Under the pieces are notes generated by a model. The model saw only the letters and a program-made list of their open reading frames with translations, was not told the origin of the DNA and made no database searches. Position numbers and translations under genes: made by a program. Of a DNA stretch of 64,000 nucleotides, positions 35,636-44,420 are shown one piece after another. Within the stretch, counting starts at the first letter, position 1. Every line of letters starts with the position of its first letter. The stretch comes from Acetobacter cerevisiae (GTDB lineage Bacteria > Pseudomonadota > Alphaproteobacteria > Acetobacterales > Acetobacteraceae): NCBI RefSeq assembly GCF_001580535.1, contig NZ_LHZA01000150.1, positions 21,703-85,702 on the forward strand, in the 5' to 3' direction.

Positions 35636-36229
35636 TCAGTGTTTGGAGAAATCAACAACCGGCGGGGTCTGGGCTTCCGGGGAGGCCTGATAGTACACGC
35701 GGGCATGGTAACCCATGATGCCTGCCACCAGATTACCGGGGAAGTGCATGACCGTCTGGTTATAGGACAGAATGGCCTGCTGCAGACGCTGGCGCGCTAC
35801 GGTAATGCGGTTCTGGGAACCTTCCAGCTGCACCATCAGGCGGGTGAAGTCCTGATTGGCCTGAAGCTGCGGAGACTGTTCCACAACGGCGTTAATCGCG
35901 CTGATTTCCTTGGCGTTGCGGGTCTGGGCTTCCAGAATTTTCTGCTGGAGGGTCGCGTTGTCCACGGTGCGCGGGTCAATGCGGTTCAGCGGGGTTTCAC
36001 CAGAGCGGGCGGCTGCGTAGTCCGTCAGCGTGTCATGCTCATGCGTGGCGTAGCCCTTCACGGTGTTGACCAGATTGGGGATGAGGTCGGACTGGCGCTG
36101 CACTTCATTCTGCAACTGGCCGGTCTGTTCCTGCACGTTCTGGTCTGCCGCCATGAAGCGGTTATAGCTGGACCCGAAAATAAACAGCAGGCCAACAATC
36201 AGAATCGCGGGGATGAGAAGCTTCTTCAT
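35636..36229 (-). CDS. lemA: LemA family protein
   Basis: The 197-residue protein has one N-terminal membrane helix (LLIPAILIVGLLFIFG), then a helical coiled region with the LemA pattern SYNRFMAADQNVQEQ, QRQSDLIPNLVNTVKGYATHE and FNQ-like LSYNQTVMHFPGNLVAG. LemA proteins are inner-membrane helical bundles of unknown biochemical role. It is first in the two-gene operon with the TPM gene. Start at ATG 36229 with AAGGATACC-like upstream sequence. Confidence 0.9.
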   Translation of the reverse strand: MKKLLIPAILIVGLLFIFGSSYNRFMAADQNVQEQTGQLQNEVQRQSDLIPNLVNTVKGYATHEHDTLTDYAAARSGETPLNRIDPRTVDNATLQQKILEAQTRNAKEISAINAVVEQSPQLQANQDFTRLMVQLEGSQNRITVARQRLQQAILSYNQTVMHFPGNLVAGIMGYHARVYYQASPEAQTPPVVDFSKH

Positions 36230-36423
36230 CTAGGTATCCTTAGTAAACGCATCAAAACAGATCCGTTTCAGGGGACGCAAACCACCCCTCACGGTTCCGT
36301 GTGTTGTTTCTCTTTACGCGAAAACGCTCCGGGAAAGCGAAATATTTCCTTCTCTATAAAAAGAGAGCGCAAAAGCCGCCTTGCATCTTGGAGGGAGAGG
36401 CCGCGCCCTTTATAACTCCCGCC

Positions 36424-37404
36424 ATGATTATCATTACCGGTGGCGCCGGTTTCATTGGCTCATGCCTTCAGGCTTCCCTCGCCCGCCGCGGGGAGGAAAC
36501 CGTGGTGGTGGACTGGCTGGGTTCTGACCTGAAATGGCGGAATCTGGCAGCCCATGCCCCGTCTCGCGTTGTGGCACCGGAAGAGCTTGAGGCTTTTCTG
36601 GCCACAAACCCGAAGGTGGACGCCGTGTTCCATATGGGCGCGATCAGTGAGACCACGGCGCGCGATGCCGACCTTGTCTGGCGGACCAATGTGGCGCTGA
36701 CGCAGACGCTGTGGGACTGGTGCGCGCGCACGGACACACGCTTTATCTATGCGTCCTCCGCCGCCACCTACGGCGCTGCCGACAAACCGGAGCTGTTCTC
36801 CGATGATCCGGCAAAGCTCGACCAGCTCACCCCGCTTAACCTGTATGGCTGGTCCAAACACACCTTTGACCAGCATGTAATGGCCGGGCTGAAAAAGCAC
36901 GCCCCGCAGCCGCCGCAGTGGGCCGGGCTGAAGTTCTTCAACGTCTACGGCCCGAATGAATACCACAAGGGCAAGATGATCTCTGTGGTGAAGGTGAAGT
37001 ATGACGAGGTGAAAGCTGGCAACCCGGCCCGCCTCTTCCGCTCCGACCGCCCGGACATTGCCGACGGCCAGCAGATGCGTGACTTCATCTGGGTGGGTGA
37101 CGTCGTGAATGTCATGCTGTGGCTGTATGACACCCCCTCCGTCTCCGGCCTGTTCAACTGCGGCAGCGGCATTGCCCGGTCCTATCTGGATCTGGCGCAT
37201 GCGGTGTGTGACGCTGCGGGGTGCGAACGTCGCGTAGACTTCATCGACATGCCGGAAAGTCTGCGCGGACAATATCAGTCCTACACGCAGGCGGACCTCA
37301 CCCGCTTGCGGGCCGCTGGCTATACCGGCACGTTTACCTCGCTTGAAGACGGTATCCGCCAGTATGTGCAAGGCTACCTTGCCACGGGTAACCCGTATCT
37401 CTGA
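36424..37404 (+). CDS. hldD: ADP-L-glycero-D-manno-heptose-6-epimerase
   Basis: ATG 36424 gives 326 residues beginning MIIITGGAGFIGSCL, the Rossmann NADP motif of the extended SDR family; the frame upstream to 36301 has no role. SSAATYG, the catalytic LYGWSKHTFD (Y-x-x-x-K), FNVYGPNEYHKGKM and RDFIWVGDVVNVMLWL are diagnostic of HldD. It converts ADP-D-glycero- to ADP-L-glycero-manno-heptose for the LPS inner core. Followed after 26 bases by lgt, so the envelope genes probably form one operon. Confidence 0.95.
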   Translation: MIIITGGAGFIGSCLQASLARRGEETVVVDWLGSDLKWRNLAAHAPSRVVAPEELEAFLATNPKVDAVFHMGAISETTARDADLVWRTNVALTQTLWDWCARTDTRFIYASSAATYGAADKPELFSDDPAKLDQLTPLNLYGWSKHTFDQHVMAGLKKHAPQPPQWAGLKFFNVYGPNEYHKGKMISVVKVKYDEVKAGNPARLFRSDRPDIADGQQMRDFIWVGDVVNVMLWLYDTPSVSGLFNCGSGIARSYLDLAHAVCDAAGCERRVDFIDMPESLRGQYQSYTQADLTRLRAAGYTGTFTSLEDGIRQYVQGYLATGNPYL

Positions 37405-37430
37405 CCCCCTCTGTCCGGACATCCTGACGC

Positions 37431-38285
37431 ATGCTGCCAGTTCTTCTCTTTCCGCAATTTGACCCGGTGCTGGTGCATCTGGGACCACTGACGATCCGGT
37501 GGTATGCGCTGTCCTACATTATCGGCATTGTGCTGGGGATTTCCCTGCTGCGCAGGCTGGTGCGCCTCACCCCGCGCGCCGCCACGACCGATCAGGCCGA
37601 TGACTTTCTGGGCTGGGTGACGCTGGGCGTCCTGCTGGGCGGTCGGCTGGGTTATGTGCTATTTTATCAGCCGGGCTATTACCTCACTCACCCGCTTTCC
37701 ATTCTACAGGTCTGGAAAGGCGGCATGTCCTTCCATGGCGGGGCGCTGGGCGTGATTATCGCCATGGCGCTGTTTGCCTGGCGCTACAAAATCAGCTTTC
37801 TGGCGTTTGCAGACCGCGTGACCGTAGCCGTACCGGTCGGGCTTGGGCTTGGGCGCATTGCCAACTTCATCAATGGGGAACTGTGGGGGCGGGAAGCACC
37901 GGCCAGCCTGCCCTGGGCGATGATTTTCCCCGATGCCGGGCCGATCCCGCGCCATCCGTCCGAACTGTATGAAGCGCTGACAGAAGGGCTGCTGCTGTTC
38001 CTTGTCATGTTCATGGCCTCCCGCAAACAGAGTGTGCGGGAACGCCCCGGTTTTCTGGCCGGACTGTTTCTGGCGGGCTATGCCTGCGCGCGCAGCTTTT
38101 GCGAGTTCTTCCGGGAGCCGGATGCGTTTCTGGGCTTCCTGCCCGGAGGGGTCACTATGGGTCAGGTTTTGTGTGTGCCCATGCTTGCGGCCGGTGTGGC
38201 GCTGATGCTGCATGCGCGCCGCAGCCCGGTTTATGCCGGTCTGCCTGACCCCGTCCCGGACACCACTCAGGGCCCCAAGGCCTGA
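37431..38285 (+). CDS. lgt: Prolipoprotein diacylglyceryl transferase
   Basis: The 284-residue membrane protein has about 7 hydrophobic segments. HLGPLTIRWYALSYIIG, LGGRLGYVLFY, the invariant GGMSFHGGALG, and the Lgt signature GRIANFINGELWGR with PRHPSELYEA are all present. It transfers diacylglycerol from phosphatidylglycerol to the lipobox cysteine, the first step for the many lipoproteins in this window. It lies in the operon hldD-lgt-midA-pgeF; the next start is 14 bases away. Confidence 0.96.
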   Translation: MLPVLLFPQFDPVLVHLGPLTIRWYALSYIIGIVLGISLLRRLVRLTPRAATTDQADDFLGWVTLGVLLGGRLGYVLFYQPGYYLTHPLSILQVWKGGMSFHGGALGVIIAMALFAWRYKISFLAFADRVTVAVPVGLGLGRIANFINGELWGREAPASLPWAMIFPDAGPIPRHPSELYEALTEGLLLFLVMFMASRKQSVRERPGFLAGLFLAGYACARSFCEFFREPDAFLGFLPGGVTMGQVLCVPMLAAGVALMLHARRSPVYAGLPDPVPDTTQGPKA

Positions 38286-38299
38286 CGAGGCGCAGCGCC

Positions 38300-39391
38300 A
38301 TGCCCGCGCATTCTCCTGCTCCCGACGGGCTGCCGTCACAACGGCCTGCGTCGGAACATGAGCCGCAGCCAGAACGACTGGATGCCTTCATGGCGCGGGC
38401 CAATGCGCGGTATTACGCCACGCATCCCCTGCTGACTGACTTTATTACTGCCCCCGAAATCTCGCAGGTTTTCGGGGAGCTTCTGGGCGCATGGGCCGCC
38501 ACGGTCTGGGTCAGCATGGGTCGCCCGGAGCGGGTTGTGCTGGCAGAAGCCGGACCGGGACGCGGCACGCTGATGGCCGACATGCTCCGCCTGATTACCT
38601 CCCGCGTGCCTGCTTTTGCGCAGGCGCTTGAGGTGCATCTGGTGGAAACTTCGCCGCTGATGCAGCAGGCGCAGGCCAAAGCCCTCGCGCCTTTTGTGGC
38701 CCGCGTTCCAAACCTTTCCCCCACATGGCACACCACGCTGGATAGCCTGCCGGACGGCCCGCTGATTCTGGTGGCCAATGAGTTTCTGGACGCGCTCCCC
38801 ATCCGCCAGTTTCTGCACACTGCCGAGGGCTGGCAGGAGCATTACGTGCAAAACGGCGCGTTCTGCTGTGTGCCCTGCCCCGCACCCACGCTGCCGGATG
38901 GCCGGACGCTGGACCCGGATTATGTGGTGGAACTGTGTGAACCCGCTTTGGACCTTGCCCGCCTGCTCGGGCAGCGTTTTGCCCGCACGCCCGGTGCCGC
39001 GCTGTTTCTGGATTACGGCCATAATTCCAGCAGGACCGGAGACTCTCTGCAAGCCCTGCGCCATGCCCGCCCGGCCAAACCGCTGGAAGCCGCAGGCGAG
39101 GCTGACCTGACAGCCCATGTGGATTTTACCGCCTTTGCCGCTTCGGCGCAGCAGGCTGGCGCGGCGATCTGGGGGGCTGTCACACAAGGGACGTTTTTAC
39201 GTGCTTTAGGGCTGATGGAACGCACAGAACAGCTCGCCGCCCACGCCAGCCCGCAGGATGCGGCTGACCTGCGCAGCGGCGCACACAGACTGGCCGCACC
39301 GGAAAAGATGGGGCATCTTTTCCGGGTTATGGCCCTGACCTCCCCCTCGCTCCCCATGCCCCCCGGCTTTATGAAAGGACCGGCTGAATGA
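38300..39391 (+). CDS. SAM-dependent methyltransferase, MidA/NDUFAF7 family
   Basis: The 363-residue protein has the DUF185/MidA pattern: YYATHPLLTDFITAPEISQVFGELLGAW, VLAEAGPGRGTLMADMLR (SAM motif I), VHLVETSPLMQQAQ, VANEFLDALPIRQF and FLDYGHNSSRTGDSLQALR. The human homologue NDUFAF7 methylates an arginine of complex I subunit NDUFS2 during assembly; a role on complex I is plausible but unproven here. It ends in an ATGA overlap with pgeF. Confidence 0.9.
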   Translation: MPAHSPAPDGLPSQRPASEHEPQPERLDAFMARANARYYATHPLLTDFITAPEISQVFGELLGAWAATVWVSMGRPERVVLAEAGPGRGTLMADMLRLITSRVPAFAQALEVHLVETSPLMQQAQAKALAPFVARVPNLSPTWHTTLDSLPDGPLILVANEFLDALPIRQFLHTAEGWQEHYVQNGAFCCVPCPAPTLPDGRTLDPDYVVELCEPALDLARLLGQRFARTPGAALFLDYGHNSSRTGDSLQALRHARPAKPLEAAGEADLTAHVDFTAFAASAQQAGAAIWGAVTQGTFLRALGLMERTEQLAAHASPQDAADLRSGAHRLAAPEKMGHLFRVMALTSPSLPMPPGFMKGPAE

Positions 39392-40188
39392 CATCCGGCC
39401 AGACCGCTCCCACACGCCCATCCCCCTTGACCAGCCCGCTGCTGGCTCCGGCCCGGCATGGCTTTTTTACGCGGGAAGGCGGCGTGTCCACCGGCCCGTA
39501 TGCCAGCCTGAACTGCTCCACCCGCGCAGGGGATGACCCGGCCAATCTGGCCGAAAACCGCCGTCGCGTGGCCGAATGCCTGAATGTGGCACCAGAGAAG
39601 CTGCTGGGTGTGACACAAATCCACTGCCCGCGTGTGATTACGGTGGAAACCCCTTGGGCACCGGGAGAAGGCGAGCAGGCCGACGCTATGGTGACGCGCC
39701 TGCCGGATGTGGCACTGGGCGTGATTACGGCGGATTGCGCGCCGGTTCTGTTTACCTCAAAGGACGGGCAGACCGTGGGGGCGGCCCATGCTGGCTGGCG
39801 CGGGGCGCTGGCCGGGGTACTGGAAGCCACGCTGGAGGCCATGCAGGCACTGGGCGTAAAACCCACCGATATCCGCGCCGTGGTTGGCCCCTGCATTGCG
39901 CAGGAAAGCTATGAAACCGGTGAGGACATGCACGCCGCCATCACCTCGGCCGATCCTCAGGCCGCACGCTTTTTTACCCCCGGCAAGCCGGGCCATTATC
40001 AGTTTGATCTGGCGGGCTGGTGTGTTTTCCGGCTGGAACGGGCAGGTATTGGGCAAGTCGCGGCCCTTGGTGTGGATACACTGGCGGACGAGAAACGGTT
40101 TTTCAGCCACCGGCGGCGTACGTTGGCCGGGGGTGGCCCCATTGGCCACCAGATTTCAGTGATTGCGACAGGAGTGCAGACCAGATGA
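39388..40188 (+). CDS. pgeF: Peptidoglycan editing factor PgeF (multicopper oxidase-like domain, YfiH)
   Basis: The 266-residue protein is a Cu-oxidase_4 domain: GFFTREGGVSTGPYASLN, VTQIHCPRVI, VITADCAPVLFT, VGAAHAGWRG and VVGPCIAQESYE, with the conserved His, Cys and His metal ligands in QIH, ADC and HAGWRG. In E. coli PgeF removes wrongly added Ser or Gly from UDP-MurNAc peptides. Coupled by ATGA overlaps on both sides (midA before, lipoprotein gene after). Confidence 0.92.
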   Translation: MTSGQTAPTRPSPLTSPLLAPARHGFFTREGGVSTGPYASLNCSTRAGDDPANLAENRRRVAECLNVAPEKLLGVTQIHCPRVITVETPWAPGEGEQADAMVTRLPDVALGVITADCAPVLFTSKDGQTVGAAHAGWRGALAGVLEATLEAMQALGVKPTDIRAVVGPCIAQESYETGEDMHAAITSADPQAARFFTPGKPGHYQFDLAGWCVFRLERAGIGQVAALGVDTLADEKRFFSHRRRTLAGGGPIGHQISVIATGVQTR

Positions 40189-41135
40189 GCGGTTTCTTCC
40201 GCCACACAGCCCTTCCTCTTTCGGGCCTGATCCTGCTGAGCGGCTGTATTGATATGCCACACCCCTTTGCCAACCCCGGCAAGGAAGCCACGCGGCTGGC
40301 GGCCAATGCGCCTCCGTCCCGGCTGGATATCTCGGTCCCGACCGATAGCCAGCTGTCTCCTGATGCCGCCAAACTGTGGACCAAGGATGTGGCAGCCGAA
40401 CTGCTACAACAGACCATTCCGGCCATGGCCCAGCCCGTGCGCCCCGGTGACTGGTGGCTGAAAATGCGGGCTGACGTTCGCGGTGACCAGATTGTGCCTG
40501 TCTATATGGTCATGACGCCGAAGAACGAAATTCGCGCAACCCAGGAAGGTGAGCCGCTTCAGGCCCAGCTCTGGGCGGCGGCAGACCCGGCCACACTCAG
40601 CCTTGCCGCACAGGACGCCGCCCCCAAGGTGGCCTCCGTGCTGACGGGCATTCAGGCCGATGACATGGAAAAAGACCCGCACAGCCTGAAGCACCGTGCA
40701 GCCCGCGTGTATTTCAAAGGGGTGCAGGGTGCGCCGGGTGATGGCGATATCTCGCTCAGCCGCGCCTTTGCCGCGTCCTTCCGCAATACGGCGGACACAC
40801 TCCAGAATGCGGCGGAAAATGCGGATTTCTCCGTGGCCACCACCGTCAAGCTGACCCCCGGCCCGGCTGGCACCACGGGCCATCCGCAGCAGCATATTGA
40901 AATTGTCTGGCGCGTTGCAGACAAAAACGGCAAGGAAGCCGGGGCCGCCACGCAGCTCCATGATATTGAAGCCCACTCACTGGACGGCTACTGGGGCGAC
41001 ATCGCAGTCGTTGCCGCACAGGAAGCCGCCGGCGCTGTCCGCCAGATTATCGACCGCTATTCCGGGCGTGATAACGCGCCGCTGCCGCCGCCGGCTGCAG
41101 GAAGCAAAGACCCGAAAAAAGCAAGGAAAAACTGA
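40185..41135 (+). CDS. Lipoprotein of unknown function in the lgt-pgeF operon
   Basis: ATG 40185 overlaps the pgeF stop as ATGA. The roughly 316-residue protein has a lipobox (LILLSGC, cysteine near 21). The mature part has RLDISVPTDSQLSPDAAKLWTKDVAAELLQQTIPAM, WWLKMRADVRGDQIVPVYMV and a long beta-rich middle, ending in a basic tail (DPKKARKN). I do not recognise the family. Its place behind lgt, midA and pgeF suggests a cell-envelope role. A hairpin terminator follows at 41172. Confidence 0.75.
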   Translation: MSGFFRHTALPLSGLILLSGCIDMPHPFANPGKEATRLAANAPPSRLDISVPTDSQLSPDAAKLWTKDVAAELLQQTIPAMAQPVRPGDWWLKMRADVRGDQIVPVYMVMTPKNEIRATQEGEPLQAQLWAAADPATLSLAAQDAAPKVASVLTGIQADDMEKDPHSLKHRAARVYFKGVQGAPGDGDISLSRAFAASFRNTADTLQNAAENADFSVATTVKLTPGPAGTTGHPQQHIEIVWRVADKNGKEAGAATQLHDIEAHSLDGYWGDIAVVAAQEAAGAVRQIIDRYSGRDNAPLPPPAAGSKDPKKARKN

Positions 41136-41171
41136 CACGCGCCGGATAGCATAAACCAATCGGCTCAAACT

Positions 41172-41204
41172 ACGGGAGTCTATCAGATGATAGACCCCCG
41201 TTTT
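41172..41204 (+). terminator. Terminator of hldD-lgt-midA-pgeF-lipoprotein operon
   Basis: ACGGGAGTCTATCA pairs with TGATAGACCCCCGT, one mismatch, followed by TTT (GTTTTGC). It lies 37 bases after the operon's last stop. Confidence 0.8.
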
Positions 41205-41218
41205 GCTATCGGTGTGTC

Positions 41219-42567
41219 TTACTGTGCGAGCCGGTCTTTGCGGACATAGACATCCGGGATACCGGGAAGCTGTTCGTACTGCGTCTGTAGAATTTCTACA
41301 GCACAGCCCATGAATTTCTCTGGCTTCCACAGCCCCCACACGGTCCAGTTATTAAAATAAATGACCGGCGGAAGCGCTTTGGGGAGGTCGACGCAAATAT
41401 CACGCTCGTAACCTTTGACAGGATGCTTCGCGTAATCCGCCTCCCATGGCAGATAATCATGATATTTTTTGATCGGAAGACGGTCGGCTTCAATATAGAC
41501 ATTCGGATTATACGGAAACACCAGAATACGCTCATCCGGATGGGCATAGTCTCGGATTTTCTAATCGATCAGATCATTGCTGGCCATAAAAGGATGAAAT
41601 CCTGAGCGTTTGCGCTGCACGTAATCCTCCCCAAAGGGAGAGGACACTGCATGCACCCCGACCAGAAGAGAGTAGCCAATCACCAACGTCAGGACCGCGA
41701 GGGTTTGCACCAGATTTTCTGGCAGAACAGACGGACGAAGGCTTTTGAGAACTGCGCCAAAACTAAACGGAATATAGTGCGCATAGTAAAACTGGTTGTT
41801 GATGAAATGGTAGACAACAAACCCTTTCAGGTCCGCGTAAACCAGCATCCACACAAGGAAAATGGCAAAGGCCCCAAACGCTCCGGCAAGACCGTACACT
41901 GCATCCGTCCTGCTCAGCTTTGAGACGCGTCGGCACAACACACCAAGCAGGCAGAGGCTGAACAGAAACGTCACCGGCAGGAAGGAATAGGCAACAAAGG
42001 GCAACAGAGCTAGCGCAGCCCCACCCCCAACAGCGCCCCATTTTTTAACCGGCATGTCCAGAAGCGCAGGCACAACCAGCAGTGAGCCCGCAAGAACCGT
42101 CAGATCCCCGCCAAAAATCCAGTAGCCATTCATGCTCAGGGCCTGAATGATCCAGACAGGTCCCAACAAGCCAAGAAAGAGCGCTGGTGAAAGCAGGCGT
42201 TTCCGCCATGGCGAGGCGTTACTGGCATAGTACAGACCAAACGCCGCAAGTAACGTGATGAAAACAGCGTTCAGGCGGAACAGGAAAGCATATTTGTAGC
42301 CAACGACTTTCCCTAAAAGCCATGTGGTGAAAAAAACAAGGGGGCCGTGGGCGTCGATATAGTCCCGGTAAAGGACATCACCCTTTTCAATAGCCCAGCC
42401 ACCAATATCGTGCCCGGATTCATCCCCAAAGGAATGATAACCAAACCCATAATAAGCCTGCACCAGAAATATTGAAAAAAAAATGACAAGAAATACGATT
42501 ATTCTATTTCTTCCAGATAGCTGAGCGTGAAGCTCCTTACCAAAAAACCATTTTCTTTATTGCTCAT
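41219..42567 (-). pseudogene. Membrane glycosyltransferase-like (GT-C) gene with a frameshift and an in-frame TAG
   Basis: Two lesions. Near the start, ATG 42567 reads MSNKENGF and then runs out of frame at a T6 tract (42542-42547); one extra T would join it to the main frame FFGKELHAQLSGRNRIIVFLV. Later, TAG at 41561-41563 splits the frame after SNDLID; the same frame continues directly with KIRDYAHPDERILVFPYNPNVY to a normal TAA. Together they give 1350 bases, a clean 449-codon gene. The product has many membrane helices, the acidic loop GDESGHDIGGW and a C-terminal soluble domain, as in GT-C/ArnT-like or DUF2029-like glycosyltransferases. A T9 run lies at 42475-42483. Function is probably lost. 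Confidence 0.72.
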
Positions 42568-42674
42568 AATGCCCAGAGAGCCCCTTCACACACATGCGCC
42601 TTGAGGCCCCGTCCATACATGTTCTCTAAGCGAAAAGCTTTTCTTTTTTCCGGGCAAACCGGGGCTTTTGGGGC

Positions 42675-42724
42675 AAAAAAAGACCAGTATCAAACCCCGA
42701 AGGCTCAATACTGGTCTTTTTTAT
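42675..42724. terminator. Bidirectional terminator upstream of the second lytic transglycosylase end
   Basis: AAAAAAAGACCAGTAT pairs with ATACTGGTCTTTTTT over a loop of about 17 bases; T-runs on both strands. It ends the minus-strand lytic transglycosylase transcript. Confidence 0.9.
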
Positions 42725-42755
42725 AGCCTGCGTAAGATGCGGCGTTTGTCTGAAA

Positions 42756-44192
42756 TCAGGACCCAGAGGAGTCCGGAGAAACCAGCACACATCCGCTCAG
42801 GCGGCGGCAGGCAGCTACGGCATCTGTGTGGGATAGGTTGGTCAGGCGGGCGCGATAGAGGCGGCCTTTTTTGACCTGCACGGCAGCAACCTGTGCCTTC
42901 GCACCAGACAGCGTGGCCTGATTACGGGCCTGCCCTGTAGCCTGCTGCGCCATGGAGGCCGTGTTGAACGCCCCCACCTGAATGGCCCAGTTCCGTGGCT
43001 CCTGCGCGCGGGCTTTCTTGCTCAGCAGCGGAGCAGGCTCTGCCATGGCCGGAGAGACCAGATGGAAGGAGCGGCTACGGCTCGGTGTAGCGGCAGGTGT
43101 GACAGCGGCAATACGCAGCACGTGGGGCTGAGCCGGAGCAACCGTTGCCGGGGTTGCCGCAGCCTGTGCCTCGTCCCCGGCATCCTCCACCGGTTCAGAC
43201 GCATCAACCGCCTGCGCCACCTGCACCGGCGCTTCAGACGCGCCGCTGTTCGCTGTGCCAGAACTTGCAAGACGCTGCGCCCAGACGGAGCTGACATCAT
43301 TGCGTGTAGAAGACGGCGTCGTGGCGCGAGAGACCGGATGCCAGTCCGCACCGTAGGACGGGGCATCGGTCGTGCTGCTGTCTGTTGCGGCTTCTGCCAC
43401 CTGCACAGGCTGGCTATCCGTCGGCAGGCCAGACTGCCTGCGCTGCCATGCCGTGCGGACGGAACTTGTTGCCGTATTGGACTGCACCGGCTGATACGCC
43501 AGAGCCATGCTGTCATGGCTGGCCACCAGCATATCCGCCTGAGAGCGGTTCACCGGCCAGATACCCACAATCCGGCGGCCAATGGAGGCCACATAGTTCC
43601 GGGTTTCACGCGGCAGGGTACGATTGCGCGTCAGGAAGTCCTCAAGCCGTCCGGGGCCAGCATTATAGGCCGCCAGAAAGCCGGGGGAGCCATATACGTC
43701 GTACATCTGCCGGATGTAGGCCGTGCCCGCCATGATGTTGTCATGCGGGTCAAACGCATCATCACCCAGATTATAAGCATAGCGCAGGGCATCATACGTG
43801 GGCGGCATCAGCTGCATCAGGCCCATCGCACCGGGCGCTGAGGTGACAAACTGGCCATTGTGATACAGGCGTCCACCGGATTCCTGCTGCATGACGGCAC
43901 GAACCCATTCTTCCGGCACGTCAAACTTTTTGGAAGCTTCCTGAATATACGGTCCCCACGGATCTTCCGGCGGGCCGGGCGGGGCGTAGTAAGACCGGGC
44001 GTGGGCACGATACTGCTCAGCTTCTTCAGCCACCGGAATGGACGGAGACCCCGTACCGGGCTGCCCGGCACAGGCAGCCAGCAGCGCCAGCAGACCAAGA
44101 AGAGGGGACGTCCGCACAGCACGACGCAGCACCTTGCGCCGCTGCGGGGCAAGGGTCTGATAAAAACGGAAGGGGGGTCGTCTGGATGTCAT
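42756..44192 (-). CDS. Lytic transglycosylase with C-terminal SPOR domain (copy 2)
   Basis: The 478-residue protein has a long basic N-terminus and then a lipobox-like LLALLAAC, so it may be lipid-anchored. The transglycosylase domain (about 76-215) has EDPWGPYIQEASKKFDVPEEWVRAVMQQES, GAMGLMQLMPPTY, GTAYIRQMYDVYG and FLAAYNAGPGRLEDF. A 200-residue disordered Ala/Ser/Gln linker leads to a SPOR domain at the C-terminus (NWAIQVGAFNTASMAQQA). It cuts peptidoglycan glycan and is likely recruited to the septum. It is a paralogue of 25063-26529, with the same DPWGPYI block. Confidence 0.9.
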   Translation of the reverse strand: MTSRRPPFRFYQTLAPQRRKVLRRAVRTSPLLGLLALLAACAGQPGTGSPSIPVAEEAEQYRAHARSYYAPPGPPEDPWGPYIQEASKKFDVPEEWVRAVMQQESGGRLYHNGQFVTSAPGAMGLMQLMPPTYDALRYAYNLGDDAFDPHDNIMAGTAYIRQMYDVYGSPGFLAAYNAGPGRLEDFLTRNRTLPRETRNYVASIGRRIVGIWPVNRSQADMLVASHDSMALAYQPVQSNTATSSVRTAWQRRQSGLPTDSQPVQVAEAATDSSTTDAPSYGADWHPVSRATTPSSTRNDVSSVWAQRLASSGTANSGASEAPVQVAQAVDASEPVEDAGDEAQAAATPATVAPAQPHVLRIAAVTPAATPSRSRSFHLVSPAMAEPAPLLSKKARAQEPRNWAIQVGAFNTASMAQQATGQARNQATLSGAKAQVAAVQVKKGRLYRARLTNLSHTDAVAACRRLSGCVLVSPDSSGS

Positions 44193-44420
44193 GGATTATA
44201 TCCGCCCTGCCCACGCGAGGAGACACCACCGGCCAGCCGGGGATTCTCCTGAGAGTATATGGAAAGAATCTTCTCTAAGTCTCTATAACGCCAACCTGTC
44301 TCATGCAACAGATCATCCCGGCTTCCGCCGCACTTCCGCCCGACTTTTCCGCCAGAATATGCGTCTTGCAGGATGGCCCGGGAGTTGCGGGCCGCTGCGT
44401 GATCGGATAGGCGAGAGGGC

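Noticed and set aside
23595..42567. Amber codons as recoding (pyrrolysine or suppressor) instead of mutation
   Set aside because: TAG is used as an ordinary stop at 13458-13460 and 28379-28381. No pyrrolysine genes are seen, and both TAGs sit in genes without a known pyrrolysine role.
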